From: Natronoglycomyces albus
GTDB lineage: Bacteria; Actinomycetota; Actinomycetes; Mycobacteriales; Micromonosporaceae
NCBI RefSeq assembly: GCF_016925535.1
Contig: NZ_CP070496.1
Span: 1,736,001-1,800,000, forward strand
DNA length: 64,000 nucleotides
Direction: 5' to 3'
Shown piece by piece: positions 47,777 through 57,645 of the stretch. Position 1 is the stretch's first letter. Each line of letters begins with the position of its first letter. The notes under the pieces were generated by a model, which was given only the letters and a program-made list of their open reading frames with translations, was not told where the DNA came from and did no database searches. Both the position numbers and the translations under genes were made by a program.

Positions 47777-50317
47777 CTATTCATATGAGATGGCCTTCAG
47801 GACGTCGAGCTTCGCCGCTCGCACCGCTGGAGCGATGGCTGCGAGGAAACCGACGACGATGGCCGCGATCAGGTAACCGATGATCAATCCGGTCGGGACG
47901 GCGAAGGTGTCGATTCCCGCTCCATCGATCCCTTCAACGAAGATCCAGCCTAGAGCCACACCCAAGCCGATACCTAGCAATGCTCCGAACACGGCGATCG
48001 TGACACTCTCGATCGTGATCATCCGGGTCGTCTGACCTCGTGTCATACCAACGGCTCGCAACAGGCCCAGTTCACGGGTCCGTTCCAGCACCGACAGGAC
48101 CAAGGTGTTGATGACGCCGATGACAGCGATGATCAATGCCAGAGCTAGAAGTACCTGAATGGCGATGAGGAAGAAATCGAACGGGGCCGTAGCCTGCTCG
48201 ACGAATTCCTGGTGGTTTGACACGCTCACTTCGGGCTCGTTGTCGATGATCGTCTGAACCTGCCCTTGGACCGCGTCGGTGTCGGCCCCGTCCACGAGCT
48301 TCACGAAAGCCTGAGCTGGTTTCGGGATCGAGAAGTCGGCAATGTGATCGGGTGCGACCCAAAGGCCGTTCAGCAGGTCATTATCTGTGAAAACACTGGC
48401 GACGCGGAAGTCTTGCTCTTCTCCACGCGACAGCTGCAACGTCAACGTGTCTCCTTCGGAGACGTCGTATCGTTCGGCGTTGTTTTCGTTGAGGATCACC
48501 TCGTTGACCGCGAGGTTATTCAACGTGTTCGCGTCGACGTCCCCTTCAAGCTGTGAGAAGGTGTCCGCCATATTCTGCGAGGAATACACGATCGCCATGT
48601 TCTCGTCGACTTGGGTGAAATCGAAGTACATGTCGGCCACGGAGTCAACATCCGACAGAGCTCCGATCTCGGAGACGCGCTCGGCTTCGAACGTCGGCGG
48701 GATTGGTCCGGTCTGGACTCCACCCACGATGAGTTCGGCGTCGATGTTGTCTTCGAAGAAGTCGGCGGTGGACGCCTTGACACTCGAGAGCATAGTGGCG
48801 ATGGCCGTTACCAGAGCCACACCGATCATGATCGCTGAGGCGGTGATGGCCGTGCGCCTTGGGTTGCGGGAAGCGTTCTGGCGACCAAGTTTTCCTGGCA
48901 TACCCCACGCCATGAGGCGACCCAAGAGTCCAACAATGGGCCGTGACAGAAGTGGCGTCAGCAGGGTCGCACCGATAAAGAGCGCGAACATACCGATAAA
49001 GGTGCCTTGAACGCTGAAACCACCCATTTGGCCTTGCAAGCCGAAGATGATCAGCCCGATACCGCCGGCGGTGATGATGGAGCCGAGGATCGTCGGCACC
49101 AAGATCGACTTGTCAGGTGTGGCGGCATCGCGCATCGCGGCCACCGGCGGCACCTTGGAGGCACGCCGCGCCGGAATGAGAGCCGAGATCAGTGTTACAC
49201 CGACGCCAACTCCGAAGGCCCACAACACCGCTGAGAGCGGAATGTTGAAGGGGACATCGATGCCACCCAAAGCGAAGTTAGCTGCGGCGTTCGACAGCCC
49301 GTAACCGGCCAGCACTCCCAGCCCAAGGCCGATGATGGAGGCGATGAGTCCCACGACCAGCGCTTCGAGCAGCACGGAGCGTTTCACCTGTTTCCGGCTG
49401 GCACCCAGGGCACGCATGAGCGCGAGTTCCTTCAGACGCTGGGCGACGACGATATTGAAGGTGTTGTAGATCAGGAAGATCGACACGAAGACGGCGATGA
49501 GGCCGAAACCGAGGAAGATCCACCCAGCCACGTCGGTGATGGTCGACAGCTCTTCGGACATCGCTTCACTGGCTTCTTCACCGGTGACAACTTCGACGTC
49601 GTCATATGCTGATAGCTCGCCGCGAATGATGTCGCGCAGCTGTTCGGCTGAGGTTCCGTCGGCGGCCTGTACCAGCACGTCGGTGTAAGCGTCCTCGCCG
49701 CCGAACATGAGCTCTTGGGCGGAGGGAACAGTGAACATCAGCGATGTTTCGCCCGCGAAGGAGTCCCGGCCACCGGGCCACCCGTAGGTGCCAACGATGT
49801 CGTACTCAGCGCGTTCGGCGGTGCCCGAGTAAACGGTCACGGTGTCACCGATGCCTAGACCAGCTGTGGACTCAAACAAGGTTGAGACGGCCACTTCGTT
49901 GTTTTCAACAGGGCCCCTGCCGTCGAGCAGTTCGAGGGACGGGTCGTCGTCATTCCATGCGAAGCCCATATTGGGGGCGAAGTTGCCCACCAGGTCTCCG
50001 CGCACGTCAAGCGCGTTGACGAAGCCTTCGATGTTACCGAAGGTGCGTTCTGCCTCAGGTACGCCTTCCACAAGGTCCTTGATTTCAGCGGGAACTGTGT
50101 CATGCGTTCCGCCGCTATCGAAGGACCGATCCTCAGGCTGTACGACGACGTCGATTTCCGAGTAGGCATCAGCCAGAAGGTTCCCCGTGGCGTCGCCCAG
50201 GGAATTGGTCAGTACCATCGCGGCCGAAACGAAGAGGGCCGCCAGCATCACAGCTAGGGATGTGAGCAGCAGGCGCGCTTTACGCGCCAGCATTCCTCTC
50301 AGAGTTGCCCGAAACAT
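47777..50317 (-). CDS. MacB/FtsX-type ABC permease
   Basis: 846-aa permease with two FtsX modules. An N-terminal helix (LLLTSLAVMLAALFVSAAMVL) precedes a large external domain, then three helices (about 265-385), several central helices (about 410-510), a second acidic external domain, and three final helices ending PAVRAAKLDVLKAISYE. External domains are rich in Asp/Glu. Its start overlaps the ATPase stop (TAATG). Probably exports a lipid or peptide, or acts as a mechanotransmitter. Confidence 0.92.
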   Translation of the reverse strand: MFRATLRGMLARKARLLLTSLAVMLAALFVSAAMVLTNSLGDATGNLLADAYSEIDVVVQPEDRSFDSGGTHDTVPAEIKDLVEGVPEAERTFGNIEGFVNALDVRGDLVGNFAPNMGFAWNDDDPSLELLDGRGPVENNEVAVSTLFESTAGLGIGDTVTVYSGTAERAEYDIVGTYGWPGGRDSFAGETSLMFTVPSAQELMFGGEDAYTDVLVQAADGTSAEQLRDIIRGELSAYDDVEVVTGEEASEAMSEELSTITDVAGWIFLGFGLIAVFVSIFLIYNTFNIVVAQRLKELALMRALGASRKQVKRSVLLEALVVGLIASIIGLGLGVLAGYGLSNAAANFALGGIDVPFNIPLSAVLWAFGVGVGVTLISALIPARRASKVPPVAAMRDAATPDKSILVPTILGSIITAGGIGLIIFGLQGQMGGFSVQGTFIGMFALFIGATLLTPLLSRPIVGLLGRLMAWGMPGKLGRQNASRNPRRTAITASAIMIGVALVTAIATMLSSVKASTADFFEDNIDAELIVGGVQTGPIPPTFEAERVSEIGALSDVDSVADMYFDFTQVDENMAIVYSSQNMADTFSQLEGDVDANTLNNLAVNEVILNENNAERYDVSEGDTLTLQLSRGEEQDFRVASVFTDNDLLNGLWVAPDHIADFSIPKPAQAFVKLVDGADTDAVQGQVQTIIDNEPEVSVSNHQEFVEQATAPFDFFLIAIQVLLALALIIAVIGVINTLVLSVLERTRELGLLRAVGMTRGQTTRMITIESVTIAVFGALLGIGLGVALGWIFVEGIDGAGIDTFAVPTGLIIGYLIAAIVVGFLAAIAPAVRAAKLDVLKAISYE

Positions 50318-51120
50318 TAACGGGCCTCCCCGGCGTCGGCGGCCTGGTTGGCCTCTTCCTTGGCAGCGACGATTTCTTCGAAGTGCTTCATCTTGTCCAG
50401 CACTGTTTCGGCAGTGGGGGACTGGAGCTCGTCTACGATCTGGCCGTCAGCGAGAATGACCACCCGGTCGGCATACGAGGCGGCGACTGGGTCGTGGGTG
50501 ACCATGACGATGGTCTGGTTGAATTCATCGACAGACTGGCGCAGGAATCGCAGCACCTCAGTGCCGGACTTCGTGTCCAGGTTTCCAGTGGGCTCATCTG
50601 CGAAGACCACGTCGGGACGGGATGCCAAAGCGCGTGCGCATGCGACACGTTGTTGCTGTCCACCGGAGAGTTCCGAGGGACGGTGCTTGAGCCTGTCGCC
50701 TAGGTCGAGAACCTTGACAATGCGGCTGACCCATTCGCTGTCGGGCTTCTTACCCGCAATTCCCAACGGCAGCAGGATGTTTTCTTCGGCGGTCAACGTG
50801 GGAAGCAGGTTGAACTGTTGGAAGATGAAGCCAATTTTTTCCCGGCGCATCTTGGTGAGGGCTTTGTCTCCCATGCCGGTGATTTGTGTGTCGCCGACGT
50901 TGACAACGCCGTGGTCGGTGTAGTCCAATCCAGCCAGGCAGTGCATCAGGGTTGACTTGCCGGAGCCCGAGGGGCCCATGATGGCGGTGTACTGACCGGT
51001 GGCAAATTCGATCGAGACATCTCGCAGCGCGACGACTTGGGCTTCGCCGTGGCCGTAGGCCTTCCATAGGCCCTCGGCGCGAACCGCGTTGGTCTTGGCG
51101 ACAGCTGGTGTAGTAGACAC
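50317..51120 (-). CDS. LolD/MacB-type ABC ATPase
   Basis: 267-aa ATPase. Walker A GPSGSGKSTLMH, signature ELSGGQQQRVACARAL, Walker B VVFADEPTGNLD, H-loop MVTHDPVAA. Partner of the following FtsX-type permease. GTG start at 51120 with GGAGG eight nt upstream. A bulged hairpin in its leader (51206-51229) may affect expression. Confidence 0.93.
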   Translation of the reverse strand: MSTTPAVAKTNAVRAEGLWKAYGHGEAQVVALRDVSIEFATGQYTAIMGPSGSGKSTLMHCLAGLDYTDHGVVNVGDTQITGMGDKALTKMRREKIGFIFQQFNLLPTLTAEENILLPLGIAGKKPDSEWVSRIVKVLDLGDRLKHRPSELSGGQQQRVACARALASRPDVVFADEPTGNLDTKSGTEVLRFLRQSVDEFNQTIVMVTHDPVAASYADRVVILADGQIVDELQSPTAETVLDKMKHFEEIVAAKEEANQAADAGEAR

Positions 51121-51581
51121 AGCTGTTCCTCCTTAGCTTCGTGTGAATCCGAGTAGTTCGTTATCGGTAGGTACAAAACTATGCTGATTACGGGCCGAAA
51201 ACCTCCTGCTTGGGCAGGTTTTTGTATCTCCACCTGTAGGGGGAGAAGCAGCCCGATGGTCCTCCTGGGAGCGGGCCCACAGGAGGAGACAACCCATCGA
51301 GCGATGGACGACACACTCCTCCCATTTTCCGTAACCCCAGCTAGATAGCGCCCTATGACATATCGGACATCGTACTCGGGAGTGGCGAGTTGGGGCTCTT
51401 GTAGATGATGGGACGCCGCGATTCCTTGACGGAGGGCACTTTTCCGTGTGCGCGCGGAGACTCTATCCACGTTTGAAGAAGGGCACTCACGTCTGGGTGG
51501 GAGTCAGCATGGCGCGCATGCCATATTCCTGATGTCGTTGGCGCCTTGGGGCGCGGGACGTCGAGTGTCTCGCCGGTAGAT
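51121..51581. other. Intergenic region with leader hairpins
   Basis: 461 bp upstream of the MacB-type operon and downstream of ltrA. On the minus strand a bulged hairpin at about 51206-51229 ends in a T run, a possible attenuator for the ABC operon. A second nested inverted repeat, CGATGG...CCATCG (51254-51299) enclosing CCTCCTG...CAGGAGG (51261-51286), may end ltrA. No gene seen. Confidence 0.5.
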
Positions 51582-52745
51582 TCAGGCACTGTGTGACGGC
51601 CTGGCTTGTCGCTGGTGAGCGGTGAGGGCGGCCAAACTTCCCGTGACCGTGAGGACGGCCAAGCTGAGCACCAAGATCGGAAGATCGTCGACGGCGAAGA
51701 TGCCGGCAACTCCGATAACAGCCAGGACTCCCATGGCGAGAAAGCGGGATCGCGCAATCCGTCCAAAGCGAGAGCGGAGGAACAAGATGTTGCCGATGAG
51801 GTAGACCAGGGGACCGCCCACGGTGACGATCACAATTGCTGGTGTGAGGTGGTCGTGAGAGAGCCGCAGCTCGGTGGAGACTGCGACCAATATCGCGCCG
51901 AAGACCATGAAGGCATGGGCGTAGGCGTACGCCGACCGTAGAGCGCCGGTGGAACCGTCACCCCCTTTTGTATCGGGACCTGCAAGCGCGAAGTAGTTCC
52001 ACCACAGCACGAACAAGGACGCGAACCCCACTAGGAGGCTCAGCGCCATCGACGGTGTGATCCCGCCTGCGTAGACGACGGTGCCACCCATCAACAAGAT
52101 GGATTCGCCCAAGGCGATGATGAACACGAGGCGATTGCGTTCCGCCAAGTGTTCTGAGTCGGTCTCCCACAGATGCATGGGAGCAGCGCCGACTCCGGGA
52201 ACTCGAAAGTGGGCCAACGGTGCAAGGTAGTCGATGAGAACCGCGATCAGCCACAAGATCAACCGTGCCTCTGGTTCCGCAGCCGCCCCAGCCACCCAAA
52301 ACACTCCAGCGGCCAATGTCCATATGAGCAACATCCGGTAGTTGGCCGCGAGCTGTTCGCCTTTGAAGGTGAGCATGATGAAAACGGGCCGCAGGATTCC
52401 CATGAAGAGGTAACAGGCCACGAACAGCCACGCGCCGTTACCGAAAGCGTCTGGTATCGCGATCGACATGCCCAAGGCCGCCAACATGAGTGTGCCGGAG
52501 AATAGCTGTACTGATGTGCGGGAGGGATTGAGCCAGTTCATGGCCCATGCGGTGTAGTTCCACCCCCACCACACCGCACCGAACACGATGACTGTTTGAG
52601 CAGCTCCCTGCCACGTTAGATGCTCGATCAGCAAGTGTGAGAGTTGAATGATCGCAAAGACGTAGACTAGATCAAAGAATAGTTCAACCGGCCCGACTTC
52701 GGACTTGCTTCGACGGGTGCGGGTACGCCGGGACGTTGTATCCAA
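51582..52745 (-). CDS. Low-temperature-requirement A (LtrA) family membrane protein
   Basis: 387 aa with about eleven hydrophobic helices. Family landmarks: VGPVELFFDLVYVFAIIQLSH at the start, YMLLIW/WTLAAG helices, HLAERNRLVFIIALGESIL in the centre. LtrA proteins are of uncertain biochemical role. Basic N-terminus (RRTRTRRSKS). Single gene read leftwards. Confidence 0.9.
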   Translation of the reverse strand: MDTTSRRTRTRRSKSEVGPVELFFDLVYVFAIIQLSHLLIEHLTWQGAAQTVIVFGAVWWGWNYTAWAMNWLNPSRTSVQLFSGTLMLAALGMSIAIPDAFGNGAWLFVACYLFMGILRPVFIMLTFKGEQLAANYRMLLIWTLAAGVFWVAGAAAEPEARLILWLIAVLIDYLAPLAHFRVPGVGAAPMHLWETDSEHLAERNRLVFIIALGESILLMGGTVVYAGGITPSMALSLLVGFASLFVLWWNYFALAGPDTKGGDGSTGALRSAYAYAHAFMVFGAILVAVSTELRLSHDHLTPAIVIVTVGGPLVYLIGNILFLRSRFGRIARSRFLAMGVLAVIGVAGIFAVDDLPILVLSLAVLTVTGSLAALTAHQRQARPSHSA

Positions 52746-52973
52746 AGCCAGTCAGTCCTTACCGTTGTAGCGTATGAAGCGAGTCCTCAGTGACGGCGAG
52801 ATTCACACTAAATCTCGCAGCTGATCCTATCTTCAAATGTCCTCGTTTTTTGAATTATGGAGATGTGTTGATATTTCGAAAATGGTTCGCATATGAGGGC
52901 GTCTCTTAGGTGGATGCCAGTGGCCGTCGCGCAGATGGGCCACTGTGTAATGGGTGAGAAGGTATATGACCTC

Positions 52974-53143
52974 CTAAGAGCTTCTATCAGGTTTCTCTTC
53001 CTACTGCGGTGGTGTGCTGTCGCGCCTGGCCGCGTTGTCAGCCCTTGCCCATACCCGCTGGGTATGAACAAGCACCTCCGCCTCCCCACGCACTGACAGC
53101 ACACCATCCTCACCACGGAAACAAACCTGATAGGAGCTCTAAG
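52974..53143. repeat. 170-bp concentric palindromic element
   Basis: Outer arms of about 50 bp match imperfectly: left from 52974 (CTAAGAGCTTCTATCAGGTT) and right reversed from 53143 (CTTAGAGCTCCTATCAGGTT), with a shared GGTGTGCTGTC further in. At the centre CATACCC (53050-53056) and GGGTATG (53060-53066) form a 7-bp hairpin on the same dyad axis. Looks like a MITE-type or structured element; only one copy in the window. Confidence 0.7.
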
Positions 53144-53153
53144 TATTATCAAT

Positions 53154-53253
53154 GAGGCTTATGCAAAAGGCACTTTCAGCGTTCTCGTCGGCTCGTTTAC
53201 CCGCGTAAACTTCGCCTCCTGCGGCCTTGAATTTGCACTTTTGCATAAGCCTC
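53154..53253. repeat. Nested palindromic repeat, copy A
   Basis: 100 bp. The 16-bp terminal inverted repeats are perfect (GAGGCTTATGCAAAAG and complement). In the middle GTTTAC (53195-53200) and GTAAAC (53205-53210) form a second hairpin on nearly the same axis. Closely related to copy B at 63115-63213. Confidence 0.9.
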
Positions 53254-53329
53254 TGAGTACGCTAACGATCTCATTTCGCGTAGTAGTATTTCGGTATCCT
53301 TGCGGCATTTGACGCAGGAAGCCGGAGTC

Positions 53330-53569
53330 GTGAATGTGCTTGAAAATGGGCTGAGTTCGCTCGACGAAAGGTTTCGAGCGTGCACTGTGGATGATAATGG
53401 TGAGGAAATTCAATCACAGTGGAGGGAAAACATACCTTACGGGATACTAACGTTTATTCGGTGTCGACGACCGATAGATATCCCGTGGTTACTAGTTTTG
53501 TGTCCGAGAGACGAAGGCGTTCTATACCAGTTTTTCTTGGGCTCAGGCGCCGGGCTGGACCAGCCCTGA
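53330..53569 (+). CDS. Possible small hypothetical protein
   Basis: Open frame of 79 aa from a GTG after [26 protein letters not shown] to [13 protein letters not shown]. No family recognised. Its end overlaps the response regulator gene on the other strand by 27 nt, and it starts close to a palindromic element. May be a gene remnant. Confidence 0.3.
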   Translation: MNVLENGLSSLDERFRACTVDDNGEEIQSQWRENIPYGILTFIRCRRPIDIPWLLVLCPRDEGVLYQFFLGSGAGLDQP

Positions 53570-54232
53570 TTCGTAGGCCAGTACGACCGCTTGAACGCGG
53601 TCGCGGACACCGAGCTTGGCCAATAGGTTGCCCACGTGGGTCTTGACCGTGGTTTCACCGACGACGAGTTCGGCCGCGATCTCGGAGTTCGTGAGGCCCT
53701 TGGCTACGAGCATGAGGACTTCACGCTCGCGGTTGGTGAGGTTGTTCAGGGTCTCAGGCGACTTTGTCGCCGAGGTCGGGTCGTGTTCGGCGAAACGACC
53801 CAGCAGCGTCGTGAGGATACGCGGCGCGACAACAGCGCCACCGTTCGCGACCGTGCGAATCGCCTCGACCAAGTCTTCGGACGGCACATCCTTGCACAGG
53901 AAACCGGCGGCTCCGGCGCGCAGCGCCCCGACCACATATTCATCCAAGTCGAACGTGGTGAGGATGAGAACGCGGACCGGAAGATTCGCCTCGGTGATAT
54001 CGGCCGTCGCTGCCACGCCGTCCTTGCGAGGCATGCGAATGTCCATCAAGATGACGTCGGGTTGCAGCTTGCGGGCCAGTTCGATGGCCTCCACTCCGTC
54101 GCCAGCCTCGCCGATGACATCAATGTCCTCTTCGGCCCCCAACACCATCTTGAACCCGACGCGCAAGAGTTGTTGATCGTCGGCCAGCAGCACCCGAATC
54201 GGCCGCTTTTCGGCGGTGTCCTCAATGGTCAC
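53543..54232 (-). CDS. NarL/LiaR-type response regulator
   Basis: 229-aa response regulator. Receiver domain: [13 protein letters not shown], phospho-Asp in [11 protein letters not shown], Lys in [10 protein letters not shown]. LuxR-type output domain: [43 protein letters not shown]. Start GTG 54232 overlaps the kinase stop (GTGA); the longer frame to 54337 would run 108 nt into the kinase gene. Targets unknown; the MacB-type operon upstream is a candidate. Confidence 0.94.
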   Translation of the reverse strand: MTIEDTAEKRPIRVLLADDQQLLRVGFKMVLGAEEDIDVIGEAGDGVEAIELARKLQPDVILMDIRMPRKDGVAATADITEANLPVRVLILTTFDLDEYVVGALRAGAAGFLCKDVPSEDLVEAIRTVANGGAVVAPRILTTLLGRFAEHDPTSATKSPETLNNLTNREREVLMLVAKGLTNSEIAAELVVGETTVKTHVGNLLAKLGVRDRVQAVVLAYESGLVQPGA

Positions 54233-55476
54233 GTGTGCGATTCCCTTCTCGATTCGGCGCTTGTCGGAGTCATCTGTGGATTCGACGGAAATGTGGCTCT
54301 CACCTGGAACCCGCCGCCTGGACGCGGCCCCAGCCACAGGCTACCCCCATACAAAGACACCCGCTCCCTCATCCCAACCAGGCCATGCCCCACCGTTCCG
54401 TCCAACGCTCCAGTGCCTTGCCCAGAGTCGGCCACTTCGACGGTGAGATCCTTCTCGTTGTAATTGACGACTATTCCGGCTCTGGCATTCTTCCCACCAT
54501 GCTTCAACGTGTTGGTCAACGCTTCCTGCACGATCCGATAAATGGCCAATCCGACGCCAACCGGTGGAGCAAACGGTCGACCTTTAACAGTCATTTTGAC
54601 TGGTAGACCTGCCTGCCGGGACTGAGAGACCAGGGTTTGCAGTGATTCTAGGCCCGGCTGCGGCATCATCTGTGAGGCATCATCGTCGGCGTCATTGCGC
54701 AAAACCTCGAGGATTGCGCGCATCTCCTGCATCGCGGTTCGAGAGGTGTCGGTGATGACCTCCAGCGCCTCGCGCGCCTGTTCGAGGTCCGTATCAAGCA
54801 CCCGTTGCGCACCCGAGGCCATGACACCCATCGCGGCCACGTGATGCGCCACCACATCGTGCAACTCTCGGGCGATGCGACGCCGCTCGTCGGCAACTGA
54901 TTGCGCCACCAAACCTCGCTGATTGGCTTCAGCAACCTCGGCACGATCCAACAACTCCTTGACCCGGGTTCGCCGATTCTGCGTCACCCAGCCAAAGAAG
55001 AACGCAGTCGAAAGCGTCATCCAGTTCGTGACGATCAGGATTGCCGTGATGAGAAGAACCTGTTCCTCAGGTGGAGACAGAATCAGCGACAGCGCCACGG
55101 GAGGCGTCCACAAAGTAAGCGACAGGAGCACAGCCTCTGGGAACTTCCGATACGCAGCCGCCGTGTAGGTCATGACCAGATACGCGAACACCTCCGCCGC
55201 GATCCATTCGGGAGATAGCGCTACCGCCAACACCGAAATCGCCATCAAGGCAACCGTGGCTGGCCACAATGCGACTCGCCGAAACGCGACCGTGGCCATA
55301 CCCAAAGTCATGGTAATCAGGGGGACGACTACGCCCAACTCTGAAATCTCGCTACCCAAAAGGGTCAGAGGCAAACCCACCAAGGCCCACAAGCCAAACG
55401 CCAACAACGAGTCGGCAGCAACCGGGCGGTCACGCAACCAGGCGCGCAGGTGATGCAGATGAGTTTTCAGAAGCAC
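54229..55476 (-). CDS. NarL-type sensor histidine kinase
   Basis: 415-aa membrane kinase. Five or six helices in residues 20-175, then HisKA_3 motif [24 protein letters not shown] with the phospho-His near 210. ATPase domain has [12 protein letters not shown]-like sequence ([13 protein letters not shown]) and [11 protein letters not shown]. Short external loops suggest membrane-embedded sensing. Co-transcribed with the response regulator. Confidence 0.94.
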   Translation of the reverse strand: MLLKTHLHHLRAWLRDRPVAADSLLAFGLWALVGLPLTLLGSEISELGVVVPLITMTLGMATVAFRRVALWPATVALMAISVLAVALSPEWIAAEVFAYLVMTYTAAAYRKFPEAVLLSLTLWTPPVALSLILSPPEEQVLLITAILIVTNWMTLSTAFFFGWVTQNRRTRVKELLDRAEVAEANQRGLVAQSVADERRRIARELHDVVAHHVAAMGVMASGAQRVLDTDLEQAREALEVITDTSRTAMQEMRAILEVLRNDADDDASQMMPQPGLESLQTLVSQSRQAGLPVKMTVKGRPFAPPVGVGLAIYRIVQEALTNTLKHGGKNARAGIVVNYNEKDLTVEVADSGQGTGALDGTVGHGLVGMRERVSLYGGSLWLGPRPGGGFQVRATFPSNPQMTPTSAESRRESHT

Positions 55477-55560
55477 ATCTCAACGTTAGAGGCCTCCTGA
55501 AGGCTAGACCACCTGTTACAGGCGGAAACCAGTCTCCTACCCAGGGAGGAGAGTCCTGCG

Positions 55561-56379
55561 CTAGGTGCCCGCCAATGGCAGCGGTAGCGGATACGCCGGC
55601 GGCGTACCGCCAAACTCCGGGCACAACTTCTGGTGTGCACACCACCCACACAACTTTGACGTGCGCGGCTGAAAGTCACCAGTATCCATCGCCTCTTGCA
55701 TCGCTGCCCACAACGCCTGGACCGTACGCTCGAACTTCTCCAGCTCCTCAGCTGTGGGGGAGTAGTCCAGCACCTGCTGGTCCTGCAAATACATCAGCCG
55801 CAGCAGTGTCGGGACAACCTCGTGCGTGCGCCACCACACAAGCGCGTAAAACTTCATTTGAAAAAGGGCCTTGTCCTGATACGCCTGTGGAGGGGCCTTG
55901 CCCGTCTTATAGTCCACCAGCCGTACCTGACCGGCCGGGGCGATATCGGCCCGGTCAAGGACCCCGCGCAACCGCGTACCGTCAGCCAACGTCGCCCCCA
56001 CAAACGACTCCCTACTCGCTGGCTCCAACCGCGATGGGTCCTCCATGCCGAAATACGACTCCACCAAGCCGCGAGCCGACTTCAACCACAGCGACTCCTC
56101 AGTCGAGGACGCAAACAAGTCAGCATATTCCTCTTGATGCTTCTGTCGCAGCTGCGACCACTGAGGCTCCAGCATCGTCAACGCCTCCTCGACCGTGCGC
56201 CGCCGCGCGTCCACCTCATAGAGCTGATCGAGCACCGCATGCACAAGCGTCCCCTTCACCTGCGCCTGCGACGGCGGCTCTGGCAATTTGTCGATCGCGC
56301 GCAACCGATAAAGAAGCGGACACTGTTTGAAGTCGCTGGCGCGAGAAGGCGACAGCGCACGAGGACGAGAAACAGACAT
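55561..56379 (-). CDS. RecB-family PD-(D/E)XK nuclease with Fe-S cysteines
   Basis: 272-aa nuclease. Active-site core RGVLDRADIA (Asp) and VRLVDYKTGK (D-x-K). One Cys near the start (FKQCPLLYRLR) and three at the end (CGWCAHQKLC) match the four-Cys Fe-S pattern of AddB/Cas4 nucleases. Mycobacteria carry a homologue next to trmI, consistent with the local order here. The ATG at 56379 follows TACAGT (complement of 56386-56391) by 6 nt, so it may be leaderless. Confidence 0.9.
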   Translation of the reverse strand: MSVSRPRALSPSRASDFKQCPLLYRLRAIDKLPEPPSQAQVKGTLVHAVLDQLYEVDARRRTVEEALTMLEPQWSQLRQKHQEEYADLFASSTEESLWLKSARGLVESYFGMEDPSRLEPASRESFVGATLADGTRLRGVLDRADIAPAGQVRLVDYKTGKAPPQAYQDKALFQMKFYALVWWRTHEVVPTLLRLMYLQDQQVLDYSPTAEELEKFERTVQALWAAMQEAMDTGDFQPRTSKLCGWCAHQKLCPEFGGTPPAYPLPLPLAGT

Positions 56380-56429
56380 GAGTCGACTGTATCGCCTAGG
56401 TCCGACGCGTTTCCGTACCATGGATCGCG

Positions 56430-57536
56430 ATGGCTTCCGTAACTTCGATGCGCCGGAGTGGATTCACGATTCTCCGCCTTGGCGGCATCCCGATCATCCT
56501 CGGCTACACCTGGCTGCTCCTGGCCGGACTCATCGTGGTCATCTACGCGCCCGTGGTCGACCGACTCGTCCCCGACCTTCCCACTGCCGCCCTGTTCGCC
56601 GTCAGTTCCCTCTTCGCCCTCACTTTGCTGCTGTCAGTCCTTCTGCACGAGCTGGGCCACGCGGTGACAGCCCGCCTCTGCGGAATCGGCGTCACCTCCA
56701 TCACCCTCGATGGGCTAGGAGGCTTCACCGAAACCACCCGCGAAGCCCCACGACCAGGCATTTCAGCTGGAATCGCGTTGGCTGGCCCCGCAGTGTCCGC
56801 CGCTTTGGGCCTAGTCGGCATCGCTGGCATGCTTGCCCTTCCCAGCCAAACCATCGTATGGACCGTGGCCTTCCAAATCGCCATCGCAAACCTGCTGGTC
56901 ACCGTCTACAACCTGCTGCCAGGGCTGCCTTTGGACGGGGGCCGCGCCTTCCATGCCCTGCTATGGAAAGTCAGCGGCAACAAAGACGGTTCGTATGTCA
57001 TCGCCGGACAAGCGGGCCGCGCGATCGCCCTAGCCACAATCGGCCTCGGGTTGTACCTCTTTTCCAGCGGTTGGCTATCGCTACTTGGGCTAGTCATCCT
57101 CGCCATCGTCGGCGTCGAACTATGGTTCGGAGCCTCCAACGCCGTCACACTCGGTCGGATGCGCAGCAAACTCACGCGCGTCCGTGCCGCCGATCTATAT
57201 CTACCTGTGGTGGAGGTCCCCCTCGGAACTCGGCTGAACCACCTACCCAGCGAATTCGGGCCCCAGCGCCCCGCGATCGTCATCGACAACGGCAGACCAG
57301 TCGGAGTCGCCCACTCCCACATCGTCGGCTCAGTGCCCCCAGAACGCACCGGGGAACTGGGCATCGAGGACCTCATGCGTTCGCTACAGCACTTCCCGAG
57401 CCTTGAGGTCGATCTGACAGGCGGCGACCTCATCGACGCGATGCGTGCGCGACCAGCCGACGAGTACCTTGTCTGCGACGGCGAGGAGCTCAAGGGAATT
57501 CTGCTCGCCTCGGCCGTAGTACGACGCTTGCGCTAA
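56430..57536 (+). CDS. M50 site-2 protease family membrane metalloprotease
   Basis: 368-aa intramembrane zinc protease. Catalytic HELGH near residue 73 and second metal motif NLLPGLPLDGG near residue 165 are intact. About six helices, followed by a CBS-like cytosolic C-terminal domain (from about residue 245, ending VCDGEELKGILLASAVVRRL). Rip3-like. Divergent from the RecB-type gene, 50 bp apart. TACCAT (56416-56421) lies 8 nt before the ATG; probably leaderless. Confidence 0.9.
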   Translation: MASVTSMRRSGFTILRLGGIPIILGYTWLLLAGLIVVIYAPVVDRLVPDLPTAALFAVSSLFALTLLLSVLLHELGHAVTARLCGIGVTSITLDGLGGFTETTREAPRPGISAGIALAGPAVSAALGLVGIAGMLALPSQTIVWTVAFQIAIANLLVTVYNLLPGLPLDGGRAFHALLWKVSGNKDGSYVIAGQAGRAIALATIGLGLYLFSSGWLSLLGLVILAIVGVELWFGASNAVTLGRMRSKLTRVRAADLYLPVVEVPLGTRLNHLPSEFGPQRPAIVIDNGRPVGVAHSHIVGSVPPERTGELGIEDLMRSLQHFPSLEVDLTGGDLIDAMRARPADEYLVCDGEELKGILLASAVVRRLR

Positions 57537-57645
57537 ATCAGCTCGCCACCTGTGCCACAGCCCCCGATATCCCCCTGGCCCGCCGCACCGACATTGTGCG
57601 GGCCGTACCATGAACGAGTTTGTGCGCCGTGTGAGAGGAACATTT

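Larger units (their letters stand above)
52746..53329. other. AT-richer intergenic region with two palindromic elements
   Basis: Almost 600 bp without a convincing gene, less GC-rich than the surroundings. It holds two nested palindromes, 52974-53143 and 53154-53253, only 10 bp apart. Confidence 0.7.

Noticed and set aside
54233-54337. N-terminal extension of the NarL-type response regulator
   Set aside because: It would overlap the kinase gene by more than 100 nt; the GTG overlapping the kinase stop gives a normal receiver start.
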